From Mycobacterium sp. NBC_00419 (GTDB lineage Bacteria; Actinomycetota; Actinomycetes; Mycobacteriales; Mycobacteriaceae), in assembly GCF_036023875.1 (NCBI RefSeq), contig NZ_CP107931.1, forward strand, positions 4,588,001 through 4,652,000: a DNA stretch of 64,000 nucleotides. Direction: 5' to 3'. The number at the start of each line of letters is the position of its first letter. Within the stretch, counting starts at the first letter, position 1. The notes below the pieces were generated by a model. It searched no databases. It worked only from the letters and a program-made list of their open reading frames with translations, and was not told where the DNA came from. The translations under genes were made by a program, and so were the position numbers. Below are positions 54,767 through 64,000 of this stretch, in pieces.

Positions 54767-56932
54767 TCAGCGTTGCCGATGGAGTTCCATCAGCCACACC
54801 TGGTGGTCGCGGACCTGGCGACCGTCTTGTGGTGAGGCGGTCCAACTGCCGTCGGATCCGAGTTCCCAGCACCGGGTCGACGGGTCCATCGCCGACTCGA
54901 AGATCTCGTCGAGATATCCGGTGAGGCGCGGGTCCTTGACCTGAGCCAGCACCTCGACGCGGCGGTCGAGGTTTCGGTGCATCATGTCGGCACTGCCGAT
55001 GAAGAACTCGTTGATGGCGTTGAAGTGGAAAATCCGCGAGTGCTCCAGGAACTGACCGAGAATCGACCGGACGACGATGTTCTCGGAGAATCCCTCGACG
55101 CCCGGTTTGAGTGCACAGATACCGCGTACGACGATCTCGACCCGCACCCCCGACTGCGACGCGCGATAGAGCGCATCGATGACCTGCTCGTCGACAAGGG
55201 CATTGGCCTTCAGCCGGATCCGGCCGTTGCCTCCGGCGCGGTGAGCTTCGATCTCGCGATCGATGCGCTCGACGATGCCGCGGCGAACGCCGTGCGGGGC
55301 CACCAGCAGGTTGCGGTAGCTCACCTTGCGCGAGTAGCCGGTCAGCGAGTTGAACAGGTCGGTCAGGTCGGCGCCGATGTCGGGCGACGCCGTCAACAGG
55401 CCGACGTCTTCGTAGAGCCGAGCTGTCTTCGGGTTGTAGTTGCCGGTGCCGATGTGGCAGTAACGGCGGATGGTCGAGCCCTCGCGGCGCACCACCAGGC
55501 AGGTCTTGCAGTGGGTCTTGAGCCCGATGAGGCCGTAGACCACATGCACGCCAGCATCTTCCAAGGCGCGGGCCCACTTGATGTTGGCCTGCTCGTCGAA
55601 GCGGGCCTTGAGCTCCACCAGCGCGACCACCTGCTTGCCCGCGGCGGCAGCCTCGATCAAGGCGTTGACGATCGGGGAGTCACCGGAGGTGCGATACAGC
55701 GTCTGCTTGATGGCCAACACATTCGGGTCTGCGGCGGCCTGCTCGATGAACCGCTGCACACTCGTCGAGAACGAGTGGTACGGGTGATGCACCAGCACGT
55801 CGCCGTCACGCAGTGTCGAGAAGATGCTCTTGGGGGTTTCGCGTTCACCGAAGGCCTGGTGTGTGGCCGGCACGAACGGACGGTCCTTGAGGGCGGGACG
55901 GTCGACTCCGTAGACCTGCCACAGCGCCGAAAGGTCCAGCAGCCCTGGCACCTCCACCACATCGCCGGGGTGGACGTCCAATTCGCGCAGCAGCAACTCG
56001 AGCATGTGCTCGGTCATGTCGTCGGCGACCTCGAGTCGCACCGGCGGGCCGAAGCGTCGCCGCGCCAGTTCCCGCTCGAGAGCCTGCAGCAGGTCTTCGT
56101 CGCGGTCCTCGACATCCATGTCGGCGTTGCGGGTGATCCGGAATGCGTGCTGCTCCACGATTTCCATGCCGGGGAACAACACCGGCAGGAACGCCGCGAT
56201 GAGTTCCTCCATGGGCAGGAAGCGAACCGACTTGTCATCGGGATCGGCGCTGCGGAGCACGACGAAGCGATCCACGTTGTCGGGCACCTTGACCCGGGCG
56301 AAGTGCTCCCCGCCGTCCTCTGGTGAGCGGACGGCGACGGCCAGGTTCAGGCTCAGGCCGCTGACGAACGGGAACGGGTGCGCCGGATCCACGGCCAGCG
56401 GTGTGAGGACCGGGAAAACCTGATCGTGGAAGTACTTCGACAGATCGGTGCGATCGGCCTCGCTGAGTTCCTTCCACGTGACGATGTGGATGCCCTCTTC
56501 GGCCAGGCCGGGCCGGACCGATTCCAGGAACACCTCGGCGTGCCGCAGAGAGATCTGCCGGGTGCGGTCGCCGATGCGGCGCAACTGCTCGCGGGGGGTC
56601 AATCCGTCGGCCGAGCGGACCGACAGGCCCATCTCGTCGCGCCGCTTGAGTCCGGCAACGCGGACCATGTAGAACTCGTCGAGATTGGACGCGAAGATCG
56701 CCAGGAACTTCGCGCGTTCCAGCAGCGGCATCGAGGTGTCGGCGGCCAGCGCCAGCACCCGGGCATTGAAGTCCAGCCAGCTCAGCTCGCGGTTGAGGTA
56801 CCGGTCTTCGGGCAGAGGGTCCTCCACCGCCGCCGCGGTGGCCGCGGGCGGGGCGACCGGCGTCTCACCCGGCTGCCAGTCGTCGTCCGCGGCTCTCGGT
56901 TCTGCTTCCGTATCGGTCACACCAGCGATCAT
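54767..56932 (-). CDS. ppk: Polyphosphate kinase
   Basis: This 721-residue Ppk1 transfers the gamma-phosphate of ATP to polyphosphate. The start region [19 protein letters not shown] is family-typical. [21 protein letters not shown] carries the conserved active-site His. A second PLD-like domain includes [20 protein letters not shown] and [18 protein letters not shown]. The N-terminal 45 residues are acidic and variable. It lies upstream of mutT1 on the same strand with a 57-base gap, as in M. tuberculosis (Rv2984-Rv2985). Confidence 0.96.
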   Translation of the reverse strand: MIAGVTDTEAEPRAADDDWQPGETPVAPPAATAAAVEDPLPEDRYLNRELSWLDFNARVLALAADTSMPLLERAKFLAIFASNLDEFYMVRVAGLKRRDEMGLSVRSADGLTPREQLRRIGDRTRQISLRHAEVFLESVRPGLAEEGIHIVTWKELSEADRTDLSKYFHDQVFPVLTPLAVDPAHPFPFVSGLSLNLAVAVRSPEDGGEHFARVKVPDNVDRFVVLRSADPDDKSVRFLPMEELIAAFLPVLFPGMEIVEQHAFRITRNADMDVEDRDEDLLQALERELARRRFGPPVRLEVADDMTEHMLELLLRELDVHPGDVVEVPGLLDLSALWQVYGVDRPALKDRPFVPATHQAFGERETPKSIFSTLRDGDVLVHHPYHSFSTSVQRFIEQAAADPNVLAIKQTLYRTSGDSPIVNALIEAAAAGKQVVALVELKARFDEQANIKWARALEDAGVHVVYGLIGLKTHCKTCLVVRREGSTIRRYCHIGTGNYNPKTARLYEDVGLLTASPDIGADLTDLFNSLTGYSRKVSYRNLLVAPHGVRRGIVERIDREIEAHRAGGNGRIRLKANALVDEQVIDALYRASQSGVRVEIVVRGICALKPGVEGFSENIVVRSILGQFLEHSRIFHFNAINEFFIGSADMMHRNLDRRVEVLAQVKDPRLTGYLDEIFESAMDPSTRCWELGSDGSWTASPQDGRQVRDHQVWLMELHRQR

Positions 56933-56982
56933 CCCTCATCGGCGCGGGACGCGGATGCCTGCCGCTCAAAGTCAACTGTCGT

Positions 56983-57747
<765 letters not shown>

Positions 57748-57773
57748 TCAGCGGCCCTGGGTACGTTATGGGG

Positions 57774-58784
57774 ATGACGAGCACGGTGGGCACGGCCGCG
57801 GTGATGGGTGCCGGCGCGTGGGGTACTGCCCTGGCCAAGGTGCTGGCCGACGCGGGTTCGGATGTGCGCTTGTGGGTGCGTCGACCCGAGGTGGCCGAGG
57901 AGATCAACACCAAGCACACCAACACGCATTACCTGCCCGGCGTCGACCTCTCTGCCCGGATCCGAGCCACCACCGACCCGGCCGAGGCGCTCGACGGCCT
58001 GACCACCGTTCTGTTGGGGGTGCCGTCGCAAACGTTGCGCACCAACCTCGAACACTGGCGCGGCCTGCTGGCCGACGGCGCCACCCTGGTCAGCCTGGCC
58101 AAGGGCATCGAACTGGACACGCTCATGCGGATGAGTCAGGTCATCGCTCAGGTGACCGGAGTCGACCCGGGTCAGGTCGCGGTGGTCTCCGGCCCCAACC
58201 TGGCCGCCGAGATCGCCGACGAACAGCCCGCGGCCACCGTCGTGGCGTGCACTGACTCCGGGCGTGCTGTGGCATTGCAGCGCGCGATGAGTACCGGATA
58301 TCTGCGGCCCTATACCAACGCCGACGTCATCGGCACCGAGATCGGCGGCGCCTGTAAGAACGTCATCGCGCTGGCATGCGGGATGGCGGCCGGGGTTGGG
58401 CTGGGGGAGAACACCGCCGCGGCCATCATCACCCGCGGGCTGGCCGAGATCATGCGCCTCGGTATCGCATTGGGCGCCAAGCCCGCCACGTTGGCCGGTC
58501 TGGCCGGTGTCGGCGACCTGGTGGCCACCTGCACCTCGCCGCGCTCGCGCAACCGGACCTTCGGCGAACGGCTCGGCCGCGGTGAAACCCTGGATGCGGC
58601 GTTGCGCGCCACCGACGGCCACGTCGCCGAGGGCGTCACCTCCTGCACCTCGATTCTGGCGCTGGCCTCCAGCTATGACGTGGAGATGCCGCTCACCGAC
58701 GCCGTGCAGCAGGTCTGCCACAAGGGGCTGTCGGTCGATCAGGCCGTGGTGCTGCTGCTCGGCCGAAGCACCAAGCCGGAGTAG
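57774..58784 (+). CDS. gpsA: NAD(P)-dependent glycerol-3-phosphate dehydrogenase
   Basis: This enzyme of about 336 residues reduces dihydroxyacetone phosphate to sn-glycerol-3-phosphate for phospholipid synthesis. The Rossmann motif is [38 protein letters not shown] and [17 protein letters not shown] hold the catalytic Lys, and [11 protein letters not shown] the C-terminal helix. It corresponds to Rv2982c. ATG 57774 is preferred because a -10-like TACGTT at 57762-57767 ends six bases before it; ATG 57768 would add two residues. Confidence 0.94.
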   Translation: MTSTVGTAAVMGAGAWGTALAKVLADAGSDVRLWVRRPEVAEEINTKHTNTHYLPGVDLSARIRATTDPAEALDGLTTVLLGVPSQTLRTNLEHWRGLLADGATLVSLAKGIELDTLMRMSQVIAQVTGVDPGQVAVVSGPNLAAEIADEQPAATVVACTDSGRAVALQRAMSTGYLRPYTNADVIGTEIGGACKNVIALACGMAAGVGLGENTAAAIITRGLAEIMRLGIALGAKPATLAGLAGVGDLVATCTSPRSRNRTFGERLGRGETLDAALRATDGHVAEGVTSCTSILALASSYDVEMPLTDAVQQVCHKGLSVDQAVVLLLGRSTKPE

Positions 58785-59900
58785 GTGACGATGGTCGACG
58801 GTTACGGCGATTCCACCCGCGCAGTCAAAGCGGTTGGTGCCGAAGCGATTCCGGGCCAGCCGGTCAGCCCCGGCCCGGTTCCGGCCTCGGCGTTTCACCT
58901 GTCGCCCGACGAGGGCAGCGAGGCGGACACCTACGGCCGCAGCTCCAATCCGAGCTGGCGGCAACTCGAGTCCGCTTTCGGCCAACTCGAGGGCGCGACC
59001 GCCGCACTGAGCTTCAGTTCCGGGATGGCGGCGATCACCGCGGCGCTGCGGGTGGTGACCAAGCCAGGCTCGGTGCTGGTCGTGCCCGCTGACGGCTACT
59101 ACCAGGTCCGCCGTTTTGCCTCGGAAAGCCTTGCACCCCTGGGCATTATCGTCAGGGAGGCCTCGGCCGAGCAGATCTGCGAGGCGGCCGAGGGTGCCGA
59201 CGCGGTGCTGGCCGAAACCCCGACCAACCCCAACCTCGATGTTATCGACCTGCATCGGCTGGCCGGAATCTGTCGACGGCGCGGGGCCAAGCTGGTGGTC
59301 GACAACACCACCGCGACGCCGCTGGGTCAGCAGCCGCTGTCGCTGGGCGCCGACCTCGTGGTGGCCAGCGCCACCAAGGCCCTGGCCGGCCACAGCGATC
59401 TGCTGGCCGGTTATGTCGCGGGCAGCCAACCCGAGCTGATGGCCGAAGTGCAGCGGGAGCGCCTGCTCTCCGGTGCCATCCTGGGCGCCTTCGAGGCCTG
59501 GCTGGTGCTGCGCAGCATCGGCAGTGTGGGTCTGCGCTTCCCCCGCCAATGCCAGAACGCATCAGCCCTGGCCGCCGCGCTGCGCAGCCATCCCGGCGTG
59601 CGTGCGGTGCGTTACCCCGGCCTGCCGGAGGACCCGTCGTACCCGGTGGCCACCGCGCAGATGCGCCACTTCGGCGGGCTGGTGAGTGTGGAACTCGCCG
59701 ACGCCCAGGCCGTCCACGACCTGGTGGGGCGCAGCGAGCTGCTGGTGGCCTCGACCAGCTTCGGCGGGCTGCATACGTCGGTGGACCGGCGTGCCCGCTG
59801 GGGCGACCCGGTCAGCGACGGTTTCGCGCGGATCTCGGCCGGTATCGAGGACACCGACGACCTGGTGGCTGACGTGCTGCGGGCCCTCGACCCGCGGTGA
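58785..59900 (+). CDS. Cystathionine gamma-lyase-like PLP enzyme
   Basis: The Cys/Met-metabolism enzyme of about 371 residues (fold type I) has the PLP-binding Lys in SATKALAGHSDLLAG, the Asp contacting the pyridine N in LVVDNTTATP, and LSFSSGMAAI at the cofactor phosphate. YGRSSNPSW is the family substrate motif. It could act as cystathionine gamma-lyase, gamma-synthase or another sulfur amino acid lyase. The GTG start is directly after the gpsA stop. I do not recall it at this point in M. tuberculosis, so it is probably an insertion in the synteny block. Confidence 0.85.
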   Translation: MTMVDGYGDSTRAVKAVGAEAIPGQPVSPGPVPASAFHLSPDEGSEADTYGRSSNPSWRQLESAFGQLEGATAALSFSSGMAAITAALRVVTKPGSVLVVPADGYYQVRRFASESLAPLGIIVREASAEQICEAAEGADAVLAETPTNPNLDVIDLHRLAGICRRRGAKLVVDNTTATPLGQQPLSLGADLVVASATKALAGHSDLLAGYVAGSQPELMAEVQRERLLSGAILGAFEAWLVLRSIGSVGLRFPRQCQNASALAAALRSHPGVRAVRYPGLPEDPSYPVATAQMRHFGGLVSVELADAQAVHDLVGRSELLVASTSFGGLHTSVDRRARWGDPVSDGFARISAGIEDTDDLVADVLRALDPR

Positions 59901-59967
59901 ACGGCAGCGCCGCTGCTCGCGCCGCCGGATCGTGTGCCCAATGGCCGGGCTGTAGCCTCTCTAGGTT

Positions 59968-61068
59968 GTGACACGCATCCGCGTCGCCGTCGTCTACGGC
60001 GGCCGCAGCTCTGAGCACGCCATCTCGTGCGTCTCGGCGGGCAGCATCCTGCGCCACCTCGACCCGCAGCGTTTCGAGGTGGTGGCCATCGGCATCACGC
60101 CCGAAGGGTCCTGGGTGTTGACCGACGGCCGGCCCGAAACCCTGGCGATCAGCGGACGGCAGCTTCCCGAGGTCAGCGGCGAGTCGGGGGCCGCGCTGGT
60201 GCTGACGGCCGACCCGCAGCGCCGGGGCGAATTGGTATCACTCGAGCCGGGTGCGGGGGAGATTCTCGCTTCGGTCGACGTGGTGTTCCCGATCCTGCAC
60301 GGCCCGTACGGCGAGGACGGCACCATCCAGGGCCTACTGGAGCTGGCCGGGGTGCCGTACGTGGGTGCCGGGGTCTTCGCCAGCGCTGCGGGGATGGACA
60401 AGGAGTTCACCAAGAAGTTGCTCGCCGCCGCGGGACTGCCGATCGGCGATCACGTGGTGCTGCGGCCGCAGCAAGCCGCGCTGACTTTGGATGACATTGA
60501 GCGCCTTGGTTTCCCGATGTTCGTCAAACCGTCGCGCGGTGGGTCCTCGATCGGCGTCAGCCGGGTGATGCACGCCGACGAACTGCCAGGGGCGATCGCC
60601 GAGGCCCGGCGACACGACCCCAAGGTGATCGTCGAAGCCGCGATCGTCGGCCGCGAACTCGAATGCGGCGTATTGGAATTCCCGGACGGCTCGGTGCGGG
60701 CGAGTGCGATCGGAGAGATCCGGGTCGCCGGCGTGCGGGGCCGCGAGGACGGTTTCTACGACTTCGCCACCAAATACCTCGACGACGCGGCCGAGTTGGA
60801 CGTACCGGCGAAGATCGACGACGACGTCGCAGAAGAACTGCAGCGCTTGGCGATTCGGACATTCGAGGCGCTCGACTGCCAGGGCCTGGCCCGCGTCGAC
60901 TTCTTCCTCACCAAAGACGGCCCGGTGGTCAACGAGATCAACACGATGCCGGGGTTCACCACGATTTCGATGTTTCCGCGGATGTGGGGCGCCAGCGGTA
61001 TCGACTATCCGACGCTGGTGGGCACCATGGTCGAGACCGCACTGGCCCGCGGGACCGGCCTTCGCTAG
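59968..61068 (+). CDS. ddl: D-alanine-D-alanine ligase
   Basis: This 366-residue ATP-grasp enzyme makes the D-Ala-D-Ala dipeptide of peptidoglycan. [20 protein letters not shown] is the N-terminal substrate loop, [19 protein letters not shown] the ATP lid, and [24 protein letters not shown] the metal-binding segment. It matches Rv2981c. GTG 59968 lies nine bases after a -10-like TAGCCT, so it may be leaderless. Its TAG stop shares CTAG with the next, convergent gene. Confidence 0.96.
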   Translation: MTRIRVAVVYGGRSSEHAISCVSAGSILRHLDPQRFEVVAIGITPEGSWVLTDGRPETLAISGRQLPEVSGESGAALVLTADPQRRGELVSLEPGAGEILASVDVVFPILHGPYGEDGTIQGLLELAGVPYVGAGVFASAAGMDKEFTKKLLAAAGLPIGDHVVLRPQQAALTLDDIERLGFPMFVKPSRGGSSIGVSRVMHADELPGAIAEARRHDPKVIVEAAIVGRELECGVLEFPDGSVRASAIGEIRVAGVRGREDGFYDFATKYLDDAAELDVPAKIDDDVAEELQRLAIRTFEALDCQGLARVDFFLTKDGPVVNEINTMPGFTTISMFPRMWGASGIDYPTLVGTMVETALARGTGLR

Positions 61069-61637
61069 CGGGCCGCGCCAGGCCTGATCGCCACGGCCGG
61101 CAAGGTGCGCGCGATCAGGTCCGACACCGCCTGGATGGGAGTCGGGCCCGAGCCGGACGGCAGTGTCAGCGCCACATAGACCGGCCGGTCCACGCTGACC
61201 CAGGTGCTGCGGTCGGTGGCAGTGTCGTCGAGCCGGAACCACTGCACCTGGTTGACCATCTGAATAGGGGAGCCGACGACGAACTCGGCAGGACGGTCGA
61301 TGCCGCATCGCAGGATCACCGCATCGCCGTCGGCGTCGGCCCGCCAGGCCGCGGTCCCGGCCGGGACGGGCTCCATGGCCGCCGCCCGGTCCGCACCGCC
61401 GAGTTTTCCGGGCACGGCCTCAACGAGGGCGTGGCAGTCGGGGGAGTCTGCCTGCGGGGCGGGCACCGACGCGATCGCCACCGGCTGGGTGGGGGTGCTG
61501 CGGGTGGCGGCGATGACCAGGATCGCGCCGATAGCGACCACGGCGATCACCAGTGCGGCGATCAGGACCGCGCGCGGCGGACCATCCGAGATGTCGTCCT
61601 GGTCCTGCGCCGCAGCGGGCAGCGGCTCAGTCGGCAT
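61065..61637 (-). CDS. DUF3515 membrane-anchored protein (Rv2980-like)
   Basis: This 190-residue protein has one N-terminal membrane segment (about 24-46) and an outside domain with three Cys (DCHALV, LRCG and upstream). [12 protein letters not shown] and VQWFRLDD are family landmarks. Function unknown; it is conserved next to ddl in mycobacteria. Its start lies inside the 3' end of the small Lrp-like gene (11-base overlap), so they are co-transcribed. Confidence 0.85.
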   Translation of the reverse strand: MPTEPLPAAAQDQDDISDGPPRAVLIAALVIAVVAIGAILVIAATRSTPTQPVAIASVPAPQADSPDCHALVEAVPGKLGGADRAAAMEPVPAGTAAWRADADGDAVILRCGIDRPAEFVVGSPIQMVNQVQWFRLDDTATDRSTWVSVDRPVYVALTLPSGSGPTPIQAVSDLIARTLPAVAIRPGAAR

Positions 61638-61863
61638 CGGCGATCGGGCAGGTCAGCGTGCGGGTGATCCCGGCAACCTGCTGAACGCTGGGAACGATGT
61701 TGGCGGTGAGGTCGGCGGTGCTGTTCGCGCCGACGCGCACGACGACGTCATAGGGGCCGGTGACGTACTCCGAGGACAGCACGCCGGGTAGCGAAGCCAC
61801 CTGCTTGGCGACGACCTCGGCGCGGCCCACTTCGGTCTGGATCAGCATGTACGCCTCGGCCAC
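61627..61863 (-). CDS. Stand-alone Lrp/AsnC ligand-binding (RAM) domain protein
   Basis: This 78-residue protein consists only of the RAM fold of Lrp/AsnC regulators: MLIQTEVGRAEVVAKQVASL, then GVLSSEYVTGPYDVVVRVGA and a final strand. The DNA-binding domain is absent. Such small proteins bind amino acids and may modulate full-length Lrp partners. GTG 61863 gives VAEAYMLIQ; longer starts would cross the divergent promoter of thiL. It is translated just before the DUF3515 gene. Confidence 0.85.
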   Translation of the reverse strand: MAEAYMLIQTEVGRAEVVAKQVASLPGVLSSEYVTGPYDVVVRVGANSTADLTANIVPSVQQVAGITRTLTCPIADAD

Positions 61864-62021
61864 CCGTCGTCTCCTCGTCTCGATGTTTGCCGTGTGCGGT
61901 GCCGCCCCGCCTACACTGACGTGTCCCGTTCGCGACGCGGGCTGCGCGTCGGCAGGCACCAAACTTACCGCAGGTTGGGACGCCTTGCGGCTGTGGAGCG
62001 CGCCGTTGCGGAAGGGGAAAC

Positions 62022-62990
62022 GTGGTGGCCGAGGGCGCCGAGGGCACTGAACCGACGCTGCATGAGTTGGGTGAGTTCCCGATGATCGAGCGCCTGGTGG
62101 CCGGACGCCGCCAACCCTCCGGTGTGACGGTGGGTCCCGGGGATGACGCCGCAGTGGTGAGCGCACCGGACGGGCGGGTGGTGGTGACCACCGACATGCT
62201 CGTTGAAGGCCGCCATTTCCGGCTGGATTGGTCTGCGCCACATGATGTGGGGCGCAAGGCGATTGCGCAGAACGCCGCCGACGTCGAGTCGATGGGCGCT
62301 CGCGCCACCGCGTTCGTCGTCGGATTCGGCGCCCCGGCCGACACCCCGGCCCGGCAACTGCAGGACGTGTCCGACGGAATGTGGCAGGAGGCCGGGCAGT
62401 TCGGCGCCGGGATCGTCGGCGGCGACCTGGTGGCCAGCCCGCAGTGGGTGGTCTCGGTGACGGCGCTGGGTGACCTGGCCGGGCGTGCCCCGGTGCTGCG
62501 CAGCGGAGCGCGTGCCGGTTCGGTGATCGCGGTCGCCGGCGAGCTGGGCCGCTCGGCGGCCGGATACTCGTTGTGGCGCAACGGCATCGACGACTTCGAG
62601 GATCTGAAGCGGTGGCATCTGGTGCCGCGGCCGCCGTACGGGCAGGGGGTGCGCGCCGCCGAAGCGGGAGCCCTCGCGATGACCGATGTGTCCGACGGGT
62701 TGCTCGCCGACCTCGGTCATCTGGCGCAGGCATCCGGGGTGGTGGTCGATCTGGCCGCGGACTCGCTGCACCCCGACGTTGCCGCGGTGACGGCCGCGGC
62801 CGCGGCAACCGGCACCGATCCGTGGTCGCTGGTGCTGGCCGGTGGCGAAGATCACGCTCTGGTGGCCTGTTTCGCCGGCGGTGTTCCCGACGGCTGGCGG
62901 GTGATCGGTGCGGTCTCTGACGGGACACCCGCCGTGCTGGTGGACGGGCAGCCGTGGGCCGGACCGGCGGGTTGGCAATCCTTCGACTGA
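62022..62990 (+). CDS. thiL: Thiamine-monophosphate kinase
   Basis: This 322-residue PurM-like kinase phosphorylates thiamine monophosphate to the diphosphate cofactor. [29 protein letters not shown] holds the Mg-ATP binding aspartates, [18 protein letters not shown] the dimer loop, and [16 protein letters not shown] the second metal site. It matches Rv2977c. GTG 62022 follows GGGGAAAC. The M. tuberculosis insertion sequences of this locus are not present here. Confidence 0.94.
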   Translation: MVAEGAEGTEPTLHELGEFPMIERLVAGRRQPSGVTVGPGDDAAVVSAPDGRVVVTTDMLVEGRHFRLDWSAPHDVGRKAIAQNAADVESMGARATAFVVGFGAPADTPARQLQDVSDGMWQEAGQFGAGIVGGDLVASPQWVVSVTALGDLAGRAPVLRSGARAGSVIAVAGELGRSAAGYSLWRNGIDDFEDLKRWHLVPRPPYGQGVRAAEAGALAMTDVSDGLLADLGHLAQASGVVVDLAADSLHPDVAAVTAAAAATGTDPWSLVLAGGEDHALVACFAGGVPDGWRVIGAVSDGTPAVLVDGQPWAGPAGWQSFD

Positions 62991-62999
62991 TCGCCTCGG

Positions 63000-63005
63000 T
63001 AGGTT
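63000..63005 (+). promoter_or_regulatory. -10 element for ung, probably leaderless
   Basis: TAGGTT ends seven bases before the GTG at 63013, the same spacing as at serA and the FAH gene. It overlaps no Shine-Dalgarno and lies only 10 bases after the thiL stop. Confidence 0.5.
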
Positions 63006-63012
63006 TGCGTTC

Positions 63013-63741
63013 GTGACGACGACCGCCCGACCGCTCAATGAACTCGTCGAGGACGGCTGGGCCCGGGCGCTGGCACCGGTGGCCGACCAGGTGACGCAGA
63101 TGGGCCAGTTCCTGCGCACCGAGATCGCCGAGGGCCGCCGCTATCTGCCCGCAGGCCCGAATGTGCTGCGGGCGTTCACCTTCCCATTCGAGTCGGTGCG
63201 GGTGCTCATCGTCGGTCAGGATCCGTACCCGACACCGGGCCATGCGGTGGGCCTGAGCTTCTCGGTGGCTCCCGAGGTCCGCCCACTGCCGCGCAGCCTG
63301 TCCAACATTTTCTCGGAGTACACCGCCGACCTTGGCTATCCGGCACCGTCGAACGGTGACCTGACGCCCTGGTCGCAGCGCGGCGTCATGCTGCTCAACA
63401 GGGTGCTGACGGTGAGCCCGGGCACCCCGGCCTCGCATCGCGGCAAGGGCTGGGAGGCGGTGACCGAGTGCGCTATCCGGGCGTTGGCCGCGCGCGATCA
63501 GCCGATGGTGGCGATCCTGTGGGGACGCGATGCCTCGACCCTCAAGCCCATGCTGGACGGTTCCGGCGGGCAGGAGCGAAGCGACTCGGCGATTGGGCAC
63601 AGTAAGTGCGTGGCCATCGAGTCGGCACACCCCTCGCCGCTGTCGGCCTCGCGGGGCTTCTTCGGGTCGCGGCCGTTCAGCCGGGCCAATGAGCTACTGG
63701 CCGGGATGGGTGCCGAACCGATCGACTGGCGGCTGCCCTAG
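63013..63741 (+). CDS. ung: Uracil-DNA glycosylase
   Basis: This 242-residue family 1 glycosylase removes uracil from DNA. The water-activating motif is [17 protein letters not shown], with the catalytic Asp, and the C-terminal minor-groove loop is [13 protein letters not shown]. It matches Rv2976c but is about 15 residues longer. The extra block [12 protein letters not shown] sits between LKPMLDGS and CVAIES, in the loop before the His motif, and is encoded by the same DNA that is inserted in ilvB. GTG 63013 is fixed by the family N-terminus. Confidence 0.95.
   Translation: MTTTARPLNELVEDGWARALAPVADQVTQMGQFLRTEIAEGRRYLPAGPNVLRAFTFPFESVRVLIVGQDPYPTPGHAVGLSFSVAPEVRPLPRSLSNIFSEYTADLGYPAPSNGDLTPWSQRGVMLLNRVLTVSPGTPASHRGKGWEAVTECAIRALAARDQPMVAILWGRDASTLKPMLDGSGGQERSDSAIGHSKCVAIESAHPSPLSASRGFFGSRPFSRANELLAGMGAEPIDWRLP
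63563..63585 (+). repeat. Dispersed in-frame insertion sequence, copy in ung
   Basis: These 23 bases are identical to 33179-33201 in ilvB, and are read here too as GGQERSD. The tail differs by one base in length before CACAG. The insertion falls in a surface loop of the glycosylase. Confidence 0.7.
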
Positions 63742-63812
63742 CAGCGCCGAGATCGACGAATTGGCGTGATCGTCTCGTCTATCTACGCCCAAACGTCGGT
63801 TTGGGCGTAGAT
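63742..63812 (+). repeat. Intergenic hairpin element, copy B (convergent gap)
   Basis: The element begins like the one at 6945 (CGCCGAGATCGACGAA, 63745-63760). It ends in a perfect hairpin: ATCTACGCCCAAAC (63781-63794), loop GTCG, GTTTGGGCGTAGAT (63799-63812). It lies between convergent ung and rpmB and is well placed as a two-way terminator. Confidence 0.75.
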
Positions 63813-63820
63813 AAGGGAGA

Positions 63821-64000
63821 TCAGCCGCGGCTGACCTTGCCGGCCTTGAGGCAGGAGGTGCAGACGTTCACGCGCTGCTTGTTGCCGCCGGGGCGGCTCA
63901 CGGCGTTCACGGTCTGGATGTTCGGGTTCCAGCGACGGCTGGTCCGGCGATGGGAATGCGACACCGACTTACCGAAGCCGGGGCCCTTTCCGCAGATCTC
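63821..64000 (-). CDS. rpmB: 50S ribosomal protein L28, 5' end cut by window
   Basis: The last 59 codons of L28 are present; the first few residues lie beyond the window. The protein reads [20 protein letters not shown], continues with a WNPNIQTV segment and ends [13 protein letters not shown]. Two CxxC pairs (C-x2-C near each end) indicate the zinc-binding form rather than the zinc-free paralogue induced on zinc starvation. In mycobacteria it stands beside ung, as here. Confidence 0.95.
   Translation of the reverse strand, partial: EICGKGPGFGKSVSHSHRRTSRRWNPNIQTVNAVSRPGGNKQRVNVCTSCLKAGKVSRG

Noticed and set aside
61000..62021. Insertion sequences as present beside thiL in M. tuberculosis
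   Set aside because: Only the DUF3515 and RAM genes and a 158-base promoter gap are present; no transposase or terminal repeats were found.
61864..63630. Upstream extension of the small Lrp-like gene to over 660 codons
   Set aside because: It would run antisense through thiL and ung. The RAM fold begins right after the GTG at 61863, and the added part is Arg/Pro-rich shadow sequence.

Overview
The window is high-GC actinobacterial chromosome, almost certainly from a fast-growing non-tuberculous Mycobacterium (Mycolicibacterium type). The strongest evidence is the right half, whose gene order follows the M. tuberculosis Rv3006-Rv2975 block: lppZ, doxX, cfp6, ilvB-ilvN-ilvC, an Rv2997-like FAD protein, serA, leuB, an MFS pump, an FAH-family hydrolase, gltX, tRNA-Gln and tRNA-Glu, an Rv2991-like F420/PPOX protein, an IclR regulator, leuC-leuD, hupB, mutT1, ppk, fbiD, gpsA, ddl, a DUF3515 protein, thiL, ung and rpmB. 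A PGRS-type glycine-rich protein and several promoters that look leaderless fit the same assignment. All identifications rest on reading motifs and gene order; no database search was run.

Layout. (1) 1-5036: a compact plus-strand operon with the end of an adenosylhomocysteinase-like gene, a complete ECF vitamin-type transporter (fused double ATPase, S component, T component) and a nucleoside-deaminase-like amidohydrolase. It looks like uptake and processing of an unidentified small molecule, possibly nucleoside-derived. (2) 5080-8081: a NarL-type response regulator and GAF histidine kinase pair, converging on an AraC regulator. (3) 8262-18166: the operon of a high-affinity (group 2a, Huc-type) uptake [NiFe]-hydrogenase. 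It encodes the DUF1641 protein HucM, HucS, HucL, a maturation protease with a long C-terminal extension, a small protein, a TPR protein, the NifU/Rieske protein HucE, an NHL beta-propeller, an unknown protein and, translationally coupled at the end, a cytochrome P450.

(4) 18211-26486: an accessory region that looks catabolic or biosynthetic. A plus-strand arm carries a PaaK-like adenylate-forming ligase, a degenerate ANL-like partner and a metal-dependent amidohydrolase. A minus-strand arm carries a PhyH dioxygenase, an NTF2-like protein, a possible lipocalin-fold protein and a P450, followed by a TetR regulator. Two plus-strand promoters share a 16-of-18 operator-like motif. I do not recognise the cluster as a described pathway; it is the best candidate here for an undescribed system. 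(5) 26884-31803: an NmrA-like reductase, a secreted Pro/Ala/Val-rich protein, LppZ, DoxX and Cfp6.

(6) 31877-45712: branched-chain amino acid and serine synthesis. ilvBNC is preceded by a 23-residue leader peptide with Leu-Val-Val-Ile codons and a good intrinsic terminator, a classical attenuator. Between ilvC and serA lie a signal-peptide-bearing PGRS aspartic protease without a PE domain and a phytoene-dehydrogenase-like flavoprotein. (7) 45817-64000: two tRNAs, a sedolisin (S53) protease with a membrane protein partner, then the housekeeping block ending in a truncated rpmB.

Small-scale structure of note: an exact 23-bp sequence inserted in frame in both ilvB and ung (encoding GGQERSD); a related hairpin element in two convergent gaps (6945 and 63742); a 24-bp-arm palindrome between fbiD and gpsA; a 51-bp tandem repeat in hupB; and two convergent gene pairs whose stop codons share one CTAG.
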